Shown piece after piece: positions 8,438-18,077 of a stretch of DNA of 64,000 nucleotides (positions within the stretch are counted from its first letter, which is position 1; each line of letters begins with the position of its first letter). The stretch is from Flavobacterium sp. UBA6135 (GTDB lineage: Bacteria; Bacteroidota; Bacteroidia; Flavobacteriales; Flavobacteriaceae): positions 62,001 through 126,000 of the forward strand of contig NZ_DIVJ01000010.1 in NCBI RefSeq assembly GCF_002428305.1. The letters run 5' to 3'. A model generated the notes under the pieces. The model did no database searches. It worked only from the letters and a program-made list of their open reading frames with translations, and was not told the origin of the DNA. A program made the translations under genes and the position numbers.

Positions 8438-11400
8438 TTGGAAACAAAAACCCTGATATACCAGAAATTAGAAGACTTTATCAAGAAGTTTTATACAAAT
8501 GAATTGCTTAAAGGATTGATATTCTTTATTGGATTAGGTTTGTTGTATTTTCTTTTTACGCTGTTGATTGAATACTTTTTGTGGTTAAACCCCTTTGGTA
8601 GAACTCTTTTATTCTGGGCATTTATAACAGTTGAGGTTTTTTTATTGTGTCGTTTTATTGTTTTTCCTCTTTTTAAATTGTTCAAACTCCAAAAAGGAAT
8701 TGATTACAGTCAAGCATCAGAAATAATTGGAAATCATTTTTCAGAAGTAAGCGATAAGCTGACTAATTTTTTACAACTTTCATCACATCCCATACAATCT
8801 GAATTGCTTTTAGCATCTATTGACCAAAAAGCAACCTCGTTGCAACCTGTTCCTTTTGGCAATGCAATTAACTTCAAAGGGAATATTAAATACCTTCCTT
8901 GGGCAATAGTTCCTTTGCTTTTGGTTGCTTTTTTTGTTATTTCCGGCAACTCAAATATGCTTTCAGAAAGCATGAATAGGGTAGTTCGTTATAATGAAAA
9001 ATTTACGCCACCAGCACCTTTTTCGTTCAAAGTATTGAACAATCAATTACAAGCTGAACAAGGATCAGATTTTATATTAAAAATCAAAACAGAAGGAAAA
9101 ATTGTTCCTGAAAATGCCATGATTGCCATTGGAGATGAAAGGTATTTTATGGAATCTTCAAAACCTGGTGAATTTGAATACCGTTTCAGTAATTTGAAAA
9201 ACAACGTTTCTTTTCATGTTGAAGCAAATGCTGTGATTTCTCCGGATTTTCAATTACAAATAGTTGAAGTGCCTTCTATTGTTAATTTTGAAATGCTTTT
9301 ACAATTTCCGGGTTATTTAAATAGAAAATCGGAAACAGTAAAAGGTTCAGGAAACGCTGTTGTTCCTGAAGGAACGAGAGTAATTTGGAAAGTAAGCTCT
9401 AATGCAACAAGTTTAGTGGAATGGTTTGATTTTCAGAAAATGAGCCCATTTACCTTTATCAATAATCAATATCAATTCAACAGGACAATTATTCAAAATA
9501 CAGAATATCAAATACTTACATCAAATAAAAACAGCAAACACCACGAAAAATTAAATTATCAAATTGCAACCATTAAAGACCAGTTTCCCTCAATTACTGT
9601 GGCAAAAGCTCCGGATAGTTTAAAATCAGGCAAAGATGTTTTGATTGGTCAGGTTTCAGATGATTATGGGCTTACTAAACTGCAAATATTTTATTACCCT
9701 AAGGACAAGCCTCAATTAGCCAAGAAAGCCACTTTAAAGATTAATAATGATGTGTTTGACCAGTTTGTATTTACGTTTCCTTCCAATTTAAATTTAGAAG
9801 AAGGCGTTTCTTATGATTATTACTTTGAGATTTTTGATAATGATGCCATTCACAATTTTAAAAGTTCTAAATCTTTAGTTTTTTCTGACCGTTTGGCTAC
9901 TCAAGACGAGCAAAAAGATCAATTGTTGCAACAACAAAATGATAACATCAAAGGACTTTCAAAATCAATTAAAAATCAAGACAAGCAATTATCAGAACTT
10001 GATCAATTGAAGAAATTAGGAAAAGAAAATAAAGAATTAAACTTTAAAGACCAACAAAAAATTAATGATTTCATCAAGCGTCAAAAGCAGCAAGAACAAA
10101 TGATGAAAGAGTTTTCTAAGAAGTTAGAGGACAATCTAAAGGACTTTAAGTCTGAAAACGATTTGTATAAAGAAGAGTTGGAGAAAAGAATGGAAAATGC
10201 CCAAAAAGAAGCAGATGAAAATGAAAAACTGTTAGATGAACTTCAAAAGCTCTCTGAGAAATTACAAGAGGAAGATTTGTTTGATAAAATGGATAAATTC
10301 AAACAAAGTTCTAAAAACCAAATGAAAAATTTAGAACAGTTGGTTGAACTAACCAAACGTTATTATGTGGAAAAGAAAGCAGAACAGTTAGCTTCAAAGT
10401 TGGATAAATTAGCAGACAAACAGGAGAAACTCTCAAATGACGATAATCAGAATAAAGAAGCAAACCAAAATGAATTAAATAAGGAATTTGATAAAATACA
10501 GGAAGAACTTCGTCAGTTAGATAAAGACAATAAGGAATTAAAAAGTCCTATGGATATTCCTTCCGATGAAAATCAGGAAAAGAGCATCAAGGATGACATG
10601 AAAAAAGCAGCTGAGGAACTTCAAAAAGATAAGAAAGAAAATGCCAAACCTAAGCAAAAAAAGGCTGCAGAAAAGATGAAGCAAATGAGTCAAAGCATGA
10701 TGGAAGGTATGTCTGGTGGAGAAATGGAACAATTAGAAGAAGATGTTAAAATGATGCGTCAAATTTTGGATAATCTTTTAGCTTTTTCGTTTTCACAAGA
10801 AGATTTGATGAAACAATTTAAAGGATTAAAAAAAGGAGCACCGTCCTATAATTTTAATCTCAAAAAACAACAAGATTTAAAACTACAATTTAAGCATGTT
10901 GATGATAGTTTGTTTGCTATGTCTTTAAGAAATCCAATGATTACTGAGCGAATTACGGAAGAAATTGGTAACGTTCATTATAACGTTGATAAATCACTTG
11001 AAAATCTTGCTGAGGCTATAATTTCAAGAGGTGTGTCACATCAACAATATACCATTTCTGCCGCAAATCGTTTGGCAGATTTTTTAAGTGATGTTTTGAA
11101 TTCAATGCAAATGCAGATGCAATCTTCCGGTTCCGGAAAAGGGATGCCAAAACCCGGACAAGGTGGTAGCGGTCAACTTCCTGATATTATCCAAAAACAA
11201 CAAGGTTTGGGAGAAAAAGTAAAACAGGGAATGGAAAAAGGAGACAAACCGGGCGATGGGAAAGAGGGTGAAAAAGGTGAAAAAAAGGGAGAAAAGCCTG
11301 GTAGTGAAGGCAAAGGTGGCCAAGGTAGTGGCGATGGTGAAGAAAATGCCAAAGAGTTAATGGAAATTTACAAAGAGCAAAGAAGATTGCGTGAACAATT

Positions 11401-11752
11401 GCAAGATGCTCTTCAAAAACGAGGACTCACTCCGGAAGGACAACGGGTTATTGATCAGATGAAAGACGCAGAAAAACAACTTTTAAATAAAGGCTTTAAA
11501 AATGAAGTATTGCAACGCATGTTAAACATTAAATATGAAATGTTGAAACTTGAGAAAGCGTTACAAGAACAAAATGAAGATGACAAACGCGAATCACAAA
11601 CCAATAAAAACAGTTTTAATTCAGGAACAAAGCCCATTTCTTCTGAATTACAAGAATATTTGAATAGTGTTGAGATATTAAACAGACAAACATTACCTTT
11701 GCGTCCCGGTTTTAATCAAAAAGTACAAGACTATTTTAAAAAGAATGATTAG
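8438..11752 (+). CDS. DUF4175 family membrane protein with coiled-coil and Gly/Lys-rich regions
   Basis: Large envelope protein of unknown function, widely seen in Bacteroidota. Three hydrophobic helices lie near residues 25-48, 53-76 and 150-170, followed by an extracytoplasmic beta-rich region. A long charged coiled coil (about 487-770, rich in K, E, Q and N) follows, then a low-complexity Gly/Lys/Glu segment (about 899-969) and a conserved helical C-terminus. The start is an unusual TTG at 8438: the frame is closed by TAA at 8411-8413, no in-frame ATG or GTG lies between, and the resulting METKTLIYQKLEDF start fits the family. The last 8 bp overlap ybeY, which suggests translational coupling. 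The family name is from memory; function is not assigned. Confidence 0.85.
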   Translation: METKTLIYQKLEDFIKKFYTNELLKGLIFFIGLGLLYFLFTLLIEYFLWLNPFGRTLLFWAFITVEVFLLCRFIVFPLFKLFKLQKGIDYSQASEIIGNHFSEVSDKLTNFLQLSSHPIQSELLLASIDQKATSLQPVPFGNAINFKGNIKYLPWAIVPLLLVAFFVISGNSNMLSESMNRVVRYNEKFTPPAPFSFKVLNNQLQAEQGSDFILKIKTEGKIVPENAMIAIGDERYFMESSKPGEFEYRFSNLKNNVSFHVEANAVISPDFQLQIVEVPSIVNFEMLLQFPGYLNRKSETVKGSGNAVVPEGTRVIWKVSSNATSLVEWFDFQKMSPFTFINNQYQFNRTIIQNTEYQILTSNKNSKHHEKLNYQIATIKDQFPSITVAKAPDSLKSGKDVLIGQVSDDYGLTKLQIFYYPKDKPQLAKKATLKINNDVFDQFVFTFPSNLNLEEGVSYDYYFEIFDNDAIHNFKSSKSLVFSDRLATQDEQKDQLLQQQNDNIKGLSKSIKNQDKQLSELDQLKKLGKENKELNFKDQQKINDFIKRQKQQEQMMKEFSKKLEDNLKDFKSENDLYKEELEKRMENAQKEADENEKLLDELQKLSEKLQEEDLFDKMDKFKQSSKNQMKNLEQLVELTKRYYVEKKAEQLASKLDKLADKQEKLSNDDNQNKEANQNELNKEFDKIQEELRQLDKDNKELKSPMDIPSDENQEKSIKDDMKKAAEELQKDKKENAKPKQKKAAEKMKQMSQSMMEGMSGGEMEQLEEDVKMMRQILDNLLAFSFSQEDLMKQFKGLKKGAPSYNFNLKKQQDLKLQFKHVDDSLFAMSLRNPMITERITEEIGNVHYNVDKSLENLAEAIISRGVSHQQYTISAANRLADFLSDVLNSMQMQMQSSGSGKGMPKPGQGGSGQLPDIIQKQQGLGEKVKQGMEKGDKPGDGKEGEKGEKKGEKPGSEGKGGQGSGDGEENAKELMEIYKEQRRLREQLQDALQKRGLTPEGQRVIDQMKDAEKQLLNKGFKNEVLQRMLNIKYEMLKLEKALQEQNEDDKRESQTNKNSFNSGTKPISSELQEYLNSVEILNRQTLPLRPGFNQKVQDYFKKND

Positions 11753-12173
11753 CTTTCATTACGAAATCGATTTTAAACTTCCTTCAGAACGAGCTTTTAA
11801 AAGTTGGTTGAGTCAAGTTGTTCTTTCTGAAGAAAAAACAATAGGTGATATTAATTATATTTTTTGTGATGATGTCTATCTACACAAAATCAATGTTGAC
11901 TATCTTAATCACGACACCTTAACAGACATTATTAGCTTTGATTACACCATAGGAAATGTATTACATGGTGATATTTTCATTTCTGTTGAAAGGGTTAGAG
12001 AAAATGCAGCTGAATTTAATGTGTCATTTGAAGATGAATTAAAACGAGTTATGGCACACGGTGTGCTTCATTATTGTGGCTTTAAAGATAAGAGTGCTAA
12101 AGATCAAAAAACAATGAGATCTAAAGAAGATGAGAAAATCGCAATGTTCCACGTGGAACAAAATACTAAATAG
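11745..12173 (+). CDS. ybeY: Endoribonuclease YbeY (16S rRNA maturation)
   Basis: Single-strand-specific metallo-RNase involved in 16S rRNA 3' end maturation and ribosome quality control. The family motif H-x3-H-x5-H appears as HGVLHYCGFKD near residues 105-115. The first two metal-binding histidines are present, but the third position is Asp. The protein (142 aa) is slightly shorter than E. coli YbeY. It overlaps the upstream DUF4175 gene by 8 bp and lies 29 nt before mnmG. The C-terminal codons for MFHVEQ embed a perfect 16-bp parS-like palindrome, so the coding sequence there is probably shaped by the DNA site. Confidence 0.92.
   Translation: MISFHYEIDFKLPSERAFKSWLSQVVLSEEKTIGDINYIFCDDVYLHKINVDYLNHDTLTDIISFDYTIGNVLHGDIFISVERVRENAAEFNVSFEDELKRVMAHGVLHYCGFKDKSAKDQKTMRSKEDEKIAMFHVEQNTK
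12145..12160. other. parS-like site 1 (chromosome partitioning)
   Basis: TGTTCCACGTGGAACA is a perfect 16-bp palindrome. It differs at one base from the well-known Bacillus subtilis parS sequence TGTTCCACGTGAAACA, which is bound by ParB/Spo0J. It lies inside the 3' end of ybeY, where it encodes the residues MFHVEQ. A ParB-binding role is inferred from the sequence match and the proximity to mnmG. Confidence 0.75.
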
Positions 12174-12202
12174 CACCAACAAATTTAAATTAGAAGAGGA
12201 AG

Positions 12203-14074
12203 ATGTTTCAAGATAAATATGATGTTATTGTAGTGGGTGCAGGTCATGCTGGTTCAGAAGCTGCTGCTGCTGCTGCAAATATGGGCTGCAAAACCTTATT
12301 GGTAACTATGAACCTGCAAACCATCGGACAAATGTCCTGTAATCCTGCCATGGGTGGAATAGCAAAAGGACAAATTGTTCGCGAGATTGATGCATTGGGC
12401 GGATATTCCGGACTGGTATCAGACAAGACCGCGATTCAGTTTAAAATGCTTAACAAGTCAAAAGGCCCGGCTATGTGGTCGCCGAGGGTTCAAAGTGATA
12501 GAATGCGGTTTGCGGAAGAATGGCGTTTAATGTTAGAACGCACGCCAAATTTAGATTTTTATCAGGAAATGGTTGCAGGGTTGATAATTGAAAACAATCA
12601 AATCAAAGGAATTCGAACTTCACTTGGAATTGAGATTAGGTCTAAAGCGGTTGTGCTAACCAATGGAACTTTTTTAAATGGTTTAATTCATATTGGAGAA
12701 AAACAATTTGGTGGTGGCAGAGCAGGAGAAGGTGCTGCATTTGGAATCACAGAAGATTTGGTTAAAATAGGTTTTACTTCGGGAAGAATGAAAACTGGAA
12801 CGCCGCCTCGTGTTGACGGTCGTTCGTTAGACTATTCGAAAATGCGTGAAGAAAAAGGAGATGATATTCCACATAAGTTTTCTTATTTGGAAAGTTCTAA
12901 ACCCTTGCAGCTTCAAAAATCATGTTGGATGACTTATACCTCCGAGATTGTTCACGGTTTATTGCGTGAAGGTTTTGATCGTTCGCCAATGTTTAACGGA
13001 AGGATTCAAAGTACTGGACCAAGATATTGTCCTTCTATTGAAGATAAAATTAATCGTTTTGCAGATAAGGAAAGGCATCAATTGTTTGTTGAGCCCGAAG
13101 GTTGGGATACTGTTGAGGTTTATGTAAACGGCTTTTCAACCTCTTTACCTGAAGAAGTTCAGTTTAAAGCATTGCGTTCTGTAGTTGGTTTTGAAAAAGT
13201 AAAATTCTTTAGACCGGGTTATGCTATAGAGTATGATTACTTTCCGCCTACGCAATTAAAACATACCTTAGAGACAAAATTAGTAGAAGGTTTGTATTTT
13301 GCTGGACAAATAAATGGAACTACAGGTTATGAAGAAGCGGCTTCTCAAGGATTGATGGCTGGAATAAATGCAGCGTTAAAAGTTCAGGAAAGAGAACCAT
13401 TTATATTGAAAAGAGATGAAGCTTATATTGGCGTATTAATTGATGATCTAATAACTAAAGGAACGGAAGAGCCTTACAGAATGTTTACATCTAGAGCAGA
13501 GTTCCGTACGTTGTTACGCCAAGATAATGCCGACCAACGACTAACACCAAAGGGATATGCTATTGGTTTAGCAGCTGAAGAGCGTTTGAAACGAATGGAA
13601 TATAAATTTAATGAGTCTGATAAATTAGTGACTTATTTTAAAGAGACTAGTATTTCCCCTGAAGAAGCAAATCCTGTTTTGGAAGCAAAGGGAAGTGCAT
13701 TAATGACTCAATCTGATAAAATGTTTAAGGTTTTTTCAAGACCTCAAATTGAATTGGAAGATATTGTTTTGTTTGACAAAGTGAAACATTATATTCAGAA
13801 TGAAAAATTAGATCAGGAGGTTGTTGAGCAAGCAGAAATCCAAGTTAAATATTCAGGTTATATTGAGAAGGAAAGAAATAACGCAGACAAACTAAAACGC
13901 TTGGAAGATTTAGTTATACCGCAAAATTTTGATTACGATAAAATTAAATCAATGTCTATTGAAGCAAAAGAAAAATTAAAAAAGATACGTCCGGTAACAG
14001 TTTCTCAAGCTTCAAGAATTAGTGGTGTATCACCCTCTGATGTTTCTGTTTTGCTAATTTATATGGGACGGTAA
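12203..14074 (+). CDS. mnmG: tRNA U34 carboxymethylaminomethyl synthesis FAD enzyme MnmG
   Basis: FAD-dependent partner of MnmE that installs the (carboxymethyl)aminomethyl group on wobble uridine 34 of several tRNAs. The FAD-binding GAGHAG motif is at residues 12-17. Family signatures are seen at PRYCPSIEDKI (about 273-283) and TGYEEAASQG (about 373-382), and the helical C-terminal MnmE/tRNA-binding domain is intact. Length (623 aa) is standard. It follows ybeY by 29 nt in the same direction. The gene (formerly gidA) is often close to the replication origin, and here parS-like sequences sit on both sides. No mnmE, rsmG, parA or parB is present in this window. Confidence 0.97.
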   Translation: MFQDKYDVIVVGAGHAGSEAAAAAANMGCKTLLVTMNLQTIGQMSCNPAMGGIAKGQIVREIDALGGYSGLVSDKTAIQFKMLNKSKGPAMWSPRVQSDRMRFAEEWRLMLERTPNLDFYQEMVAGLIIENNQIKGIRTSLGIEIRSKAVVLTNGTFLNGLIHIGEKQFGGGRAGEGAAFGITEDLVKIGFTSGRMKTGTPPRVDGRSLDYSKMREEKGDDIPHKFSYLESSKPLQLQKSCWMTYTSEIVHGLLREGFDRSPMFNGRIQSTGPRYCPSIEDKINRFADKERHQLFVEPEGWDTVEVYVNGFSTSLPEEVQFKALRSVVGFEKVKFFRPGYAIEYDYFPPTQLKHTLETKLVEGLYFAGQINGTTGYEEAASQGLMAGINAALKVQEREPFILKRDEAYIGVLIDDLITKGTEEPYRMFTSRAEFRTLLRQDNADQRLTPKGYAIGLAAEERLKRMEYKFNESDKLVTYFKETSISPEEANPVLEAKGSALMTQSDKMFKVFSRPQIELEDIVLFDKVKHYIQNEKLDQEVVEQAEIQVKYSGYIEKERNNADKLKRLEDLVIPQNFDYDKIKSMSIEAKEKLKKIRPVTVSQASRISGVSPSDVSVLLIYMGR

Positions 14075-14092
14075 TTTTGATGTTAAAACAAA

Positions 14093-14108
14093 TGTTCCAC
14101 GTGAAACT
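14093..14108. other. parS-like site 2
   Basis: TGTTCCACGTGAAACT matches 15 of 16 bases of the B. subtilis parS sequence; only the last base differs. It lies 18 bp after the mnmG stop, in non-coding DNA, 1948 bp from site 1. Confidence 0.7.
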
Positions 14109-14174
14109 ATTTTTAAAATCCTAATAAGAACAATACATTGCAAAGTTTTTATTGGATTATTTTATACAAAAAAA

Positions 14175-15020
14175 ATGAATTTTTTAAAAGAGCCTTACTT
14201 AAAGTTGAAAGATTATTCTGTTACGGGAGAAGCTTTTGAATTGTTGATTGATGAAGAATTACAACTATTAAAAACGTATCCACAACCTACTCTTGATGTG
14301 CTACCAAAGTATTATGAGAGCGATGCTTATATTTCTCATTCCACTGCAAAGAACACTTTTTTTGAAAAAGTATATAATTTAGTTAGAAACAAAACCATTA
14401 AGAAAAAACTGAAATTAATTCAGCATTGTAATGTTGACAAAGGTTTACTTTTAGATATTGGCACAGGAACAGGTGAGTTTTTAGCAGAAGCAAAAAAACA
14501 AAGTTGGAAGACTTATGGAATTGAACCTAGTGAAAAAGCCAAGTCAAGTTCTAAAGCAAAAGGACTTTGTATTGCAGAAGGCACAAAAGGTTTTGAAGAT
14601 AATTTTTTTGACGTTATTACCATGTGGCATGTGCTAGAGCATGTGCCGAATTTGGAAGAGCAAATTGCTGAATTAAAAAGAATCATAAAACCTACAGGTA
14701 CAATTGTTATTGCTGTTCCAAATTTTAAATCATTCGACGCAAAATACTATGGTAAGTATTGGGCTGCTTTTGATGTGCCTAGACATCTTTGGCATTTTTC
14801 AAAACATGCAATTCAAGAATTGTTTTCTAAAGAGAAACTAAAAGTTGTTGATATAAAACCAATGTTGTTTGATAGCTTTTATGTTAGTTTACTTTCAGAA
14901 AAATATAAAAACAATAAGTTGAACCTTCTCAAAGCATTTTACATAGGTTTGCGATCTAATTTATATGGTGGAAAAAACAAAGAATTTTCGTCTCATATTT
15001 ATGTAATCAAAAATAAATAA
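14175..15020 (+). CDS. Class I SAM-dependent methyltransferase
   Basis: Probable cytoplasmic methyltransferase of the Methyltransf_23 type; the substrate is unknown. Motif I is LLDIGTGTGEF (about residues 91-101), the acidic ribose-binding loop is GIEPSEKA (about 115-122), and motif IV/post-IV appears as MWHVLEHVPN (about 151-160). An N-terminal segment containing VTGEAFELL is shared with flavobacterial relatives, which are often linked to small-molecule or surface-glycan modification. It is 281 aa with no signal peptide. It lies 100 nt after mnmG and just past the second parS-like site. The next gene in the same direction is an OmpH-like lipoprotein, but no functional link is apparent. Confidence 0.85.
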   Translation: MNFLKEPYLKLKDYSVTGEAFELLIDEELQLLKTYPQPTLDVLPKYYESDAYISHSTAKNTFFEKVYNLVRNKTIKKKLKLIQHCNVDKGLLLDIGTGTGEFLAEAKKQSWKTYGIEPSEKAKSSSKAKGLCIAEGTKGFEDNFFDVITMWHVLEHVPNLEEQIAELKRIIKPTGTIVIAVPNFKSFDAKYYGKYWAAFDVPRHLWHFSKHAIQELFSKEKLKVVDIKPMLFDSFYVSLLSEKYKNNKLNLLKAFYIGLRSNLYGGKNKEFSSHIYVIKNK

Positions 15021-15101
15021 AAAACTTGCTTTTTGAAATCCCCATTTGTTAGTTTAAACAGAATTATTACTTTTACATCAAAATTATAGAAAAACATAAA
15101 A

Positions 15102-15677
15102 ATGAAAAAAACAATTGTATTACTATCAGCTATTATTGCATTAACTTCTTGTAATTCAAGCACATCAGATACAAAGGAAATCCAAAGTGCTTCTGGAATA
15201 AAAACAGCCTATGTTGACACATCTAAATTAATGGATGAAAATCTTGAAGCTAAAGATATTAAATCAAAATATGATGCATTATTAGAAGAAAAAGGTAAAA
15301 AATTTGATGCTGAAGTGGCTTTATTTCAATCTGAAGCAGCAAATTTTGAAAAGAATGCTCAGCAGTACGGTATGCAATGGGCTCAAACAAAAGGAGCAGA
15401 GCTTCGTAAAAAAGAACAGTATTTAGCACAACAAGAACAATTGATTGTTAGAGAAGCACAACTTGAAGGAAGCAAAGAAATGGATTCATTAGTTAAAAGA
15501 ATTCGTGTTGTGATTAAAGAGTACGGTAAAGAAAAAGGATATGATTATATCTATGGAACAGGTGAATCTGCAACAGTTCTTTACGGAAAAGAAGAAAACG
15601 ATTTAACACAAGAATTTATTAAAATGTTAAACGAAAAATATACTGCAACTTCAAAAAAAGTTGAAGAAAAAAAATAA
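15102..15677 (+). CDS. OmpH/Skp-like lipoprotein
   Basis: Small periplasmic or outer-membrane lipoprotein of the OmpH/Skp chaperone-like family. A signal peptide ends at a lipobox with Cys17 (ALTSC). The mature part begins with a YVDTSKLMDE strand, equivalent to the Skp core start, followed by a long helical hairpin (about residues 45-145) and a C-terminal strand with YDYIYGTGESATVLY. Skp-type proteins chaperone outer-membrane proteins; whether the lipidated version does so is not known. It is the last gene of the + run from the DUF4175 gene and is followed by a strong terminator. Confidence 0.85.
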   Translation: MKKTIVLLSAIIALTSCNSSTSDTKEIQSASGIKTAYVDTSKLMDENLEAKDIKSKYDALLEEKGKKFDAEVALFQSEAANFEKNAQQYGMQWAQTKGAELRKKEQYLAQQEQLIVREAQLEGSKEMDSLVKRIRVVIKEYGKEKGYDYIYGTGESATVLYGKEENDLTQEFIKMLNEKYTATSKKVEEKK

Positions 15678-15697
15678 TTTCAATTTGTTACTAAACT

Positions 15698-15727
15698 AAA
15701 ACCTCTTTAATCAAGAGGTTTTTTTTA
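15698..15727 (+). terminator. Rho-independent terminator after the OmpH-like gene
   Basis: A perfect 10-bp stem, AAAACCTCTT (15698-15707) with AAGAGGTTTT (15713-15722), has a 5-nt loop and is followed by more Ts. Confidence 0.88.
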
Positions 15728-15781
15728 TTTGTGTCACTTCTTTTTTTTTTATTACTTTAGACATTCTTAAATATACGCCAT

Positions 15782-18073
15782 ATGAATTCAATTGAAAACA
15801 CTGCAGAACAAGTCCTGAGGTTTATTAATCAAACCAACAAAAGTATTTTCTTAACCGGAAAAGCAGGAACCGGAAAAACCACATTATTACATCACATAAT
15901 TCAAACATCCCACAAAAACACGGTGGTTGTTGCTCCAACAGGCATTGCCGCACTTAATGCCGGTGGAGTAACAATTCATTCCCAATTTCAGTTGCCTTTT
16001 GGAGGTTTTATTCCGGAAAATACTTCCATTTCAAACACTTCAGATCATCTTAAATTTGAAACAAAAAATACGCTTGTCAAGCATTTTAGAATGAGCGGAC
16101 AAAAGAAGGCGGTAATTCAAAACATGGAATTGCTCATTATTGATGAAGTGAGTATGCTCCGAGCCGATTTATTGGATGCTATTGATTTTACACTTCGTAA
16201 AATTAGAAAAAGAGACACCCCTTTTGGAGGTGTTCAGGTGTTGTTTATTGGTGATTTATTGCAGTTGCCGCCGGTGGTAAAAAACGAAGAATGGCATGTT
16301 TTGCGTAATTATTACAACGGAATTTTCTTTTTTAATGCCAAAGTAATCCACGAACAACCACCTCTTTATATTGAATTAACTAAAATTTACAGACAATCGG
16401 ATGAGCAATTTATTTCGGTTTTAAATAACCTTCGGAATAATCAAATCACTAAACAAGATGTGTTGATGCTCAACGATTATGTGAAGCCCGATTTTGATGT
16501 AAAAGCTAATAAAGGCTATATAACATTAACGACTCACAACGCAAAAGCAGATGCTTTAAACACTGCATCTCTAGCAGATTTGGACGGCAAAAGCTACACT
16601 TTTAAACCCGAAGTTGTTGGTGATTTTCCTGAAAGAATTTATCCTGTGGATGAAACATTACAATTAAAAGTTGGAGCTCAAGTTATGTTTATAAAAAACG
16701 ATTCGTCACCAGAGAAAAATTATTTCAACGGAAAAATGGGTTTTATAAAATCACTTTCTGAAGGAGAAATTCTAGTTCATTTCCCTGATGAAAATAAAAC
16801 AATTGCCGTTGATAAATACGAATGGAAAAACATTCGCTATTCAGTCGATGAAATGACAAAAGAAATTCAGGAAGAAGTTTTAGGAAGTTTTGTGCATTAT
16901 CCATTAAAATTGGCTTGGGCAATAACAGTTCATAAGAGCCAAGGCTTAACTTTTGACAAAGCCGTGCTCGATGTCTCGCAAGTTTTTGTTTCCGGACAAG
17001 CTTACGTTGCTCTTTCGCGATTGCGTTCGTTAGAAGGGCTGATTTTGCTTAGTCCGATTCAATTAAACGGCATCTCAAACAACAGTGATGTTATGACTTA
17101 TTCAGAATCAAAAGTGGATCCAGAAACACTTTCAAATTCTTTGGTTAAAGAAACTCACAATTTTGTAAAAGACTATCTTAAAAATGCCTTTGAATGGCAT
17201 GATCTAGCACAAGAATGGCGAAATCACAGATTTAGTTATCCTACTGATTCCGAAAAATCAGAACGCTCAAAACACCTGTTATGGGCCATTGAAAAAGAAG
17301 AGGAAATTAGTAAACTTCTAGAACCGGCAAATAAATTCAGAGCCCAACTTGATTTTTTGTTTGCTGCAGAACAAGTTGACTTAAAAATGATTTCCGATCG
17401 CATTGAAGCGGCTTATAATTATTTTTTTCCAAAATTAGACACCACTTTTTTAGAACTTTTATTAAAAATTGAAACAGTACAACGCATCAAAAGAGTAAAA
17501 GAATTTTATCAGGAATTACAAGAACTGGAAGACAAACACTATCAAATAATCTTAAAATTATTTAAAGCTGTAAAACTGATTAAAATTATAAATGAAGGAA
17601 AGGAAATAAACAAAGAAAATTTAAGTTCAGAACTCATTCGTAACTATCGAAAAAATAAAATTGACGAAGCTCAGGAGTTGTTTAAATCTTCTAAAAATGA
17701 AATCATTGTAGAAGATGAAGTTCTGGATAAACATTATTATTTACCTAAAAAGAAAAAGTCAAATGAACCCAAAAAATCTACGGTTCAGGAAACTTATGAA
17801 TTGTGGATTCAAAACAATTCGGTAAACGAGATTGCAAAAATTAGGGTGTTAACCACGCAAACAATTTATGGTCATTTAGCAAAATTAATTACAGCCGGAA
17901 CAATTTCTATTAGTGATGTACTTCCTGAAGATAGAATTCAGCAGTTAGCAACCGCTTTTCAAGATTATCAAGAAGATTCATTAAATGCTTTAAAAGAAAA
18001 ATTTGGCGACCAATTTACTTGGGACGAATTACGATTGTATAAAGCGACTTTGTCAAATGTTACACAGAAATAA
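15782..18073 (+). CDS. PIF1/RecD-type superfamily 1 DNA helicase
   Basis: ATP-dependent 5'-3' helicase related to PIF1. Walker A is GKAGTGKT (residues 26-33), Walker B is IDEVSML (about 120-126), a GDLLQLPPV motif III follows (about 157-165), and the C-terminal motif VHKSQGLTFDKA (about 383-394) precedes VALSRLRSLEGL. The last 250 residues add a helical region and a winged-helix-like segment (about 668-720, TVQETYELW to TIYGHLAKLI) resembling the helix-turn-helix domains attached to bacterial PIF1/RecQ proteins. A role in genome maintenance, such as G-quadruplex or stalled-fork processing, is inferred. The gene is flanked by terminators on both sides. Confidence 0.9.
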   Translation: MNSIENTAEQVLRFINQTNKSIFLTGKAGTGKTTLLHHIIQTSHKNTVVVAPTGIAALNAGGVTIHSQFQLPFGGFIPENTSISNTSDHLKFETKNTLVKHFRMSGQKKAVIQNMELLIIDEVSMLRADLLDAIDFTLRKIRKRDTPFGGVQVLFIGDLLQLPPVVKNEEWHVLRNYYNGIFFFNAKVIHEQPPLYIELTKIYRQSDEQFISVLNNLRNNQITKQDVLMLNDYVKPDFDVKANKGYITLTTHNAKADALNTASLADLDGKSYTFKPEVVGDFPERIYPVDETLQLKVGAQVMFIKNDSSPEKNYFNGKMGFIKSLSEGEILVHFPDENKTIAVDKYEWKNIRYSVDEMTKEIQEEVLGSFVHYPLKLAWAITVHKSQGLTFDKAVLDVSQVFVSGQAYVALSRLRSLEGLILLSPIQLNGISNNSDVMTYSESKVDPETLSNSLVKETHNFVKDYLKNAFEWHDLAQEWRNHRFSYPTDSEKSERSKHLLWAIEKEEEISKLLEPANKFRAQLDFLFAAEQVDLKMISDRIEAAYNYFFPKLDTTFLELLLKIETVQRIKRVKEFYQELQELEDKHYQIILKLFKAVKLIKIINEGKEINKENLSSELIRNYRKNKIDEAQELFKSSKNEIIVEDEVLDKHYYLPKKKKSNEPKKSTVQETYELWIQNNSVNEIAKIRVLTTQTIYGHLAKLITAGTISISDVLPEDRIQQLATAFQDYQEDSLNALKEKFGDQFTWDELRLYKATLSNVTQK

Positions 18074-18077
18074 AAAT

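Noticed and set aside
11131..11344. Gly/Lys-rich stretch of the DUF4175 protein considered as a collagen-like repeat
   Set aside because: There is no regular Gly-X-Y periodicity; it is a low-complexity linker.
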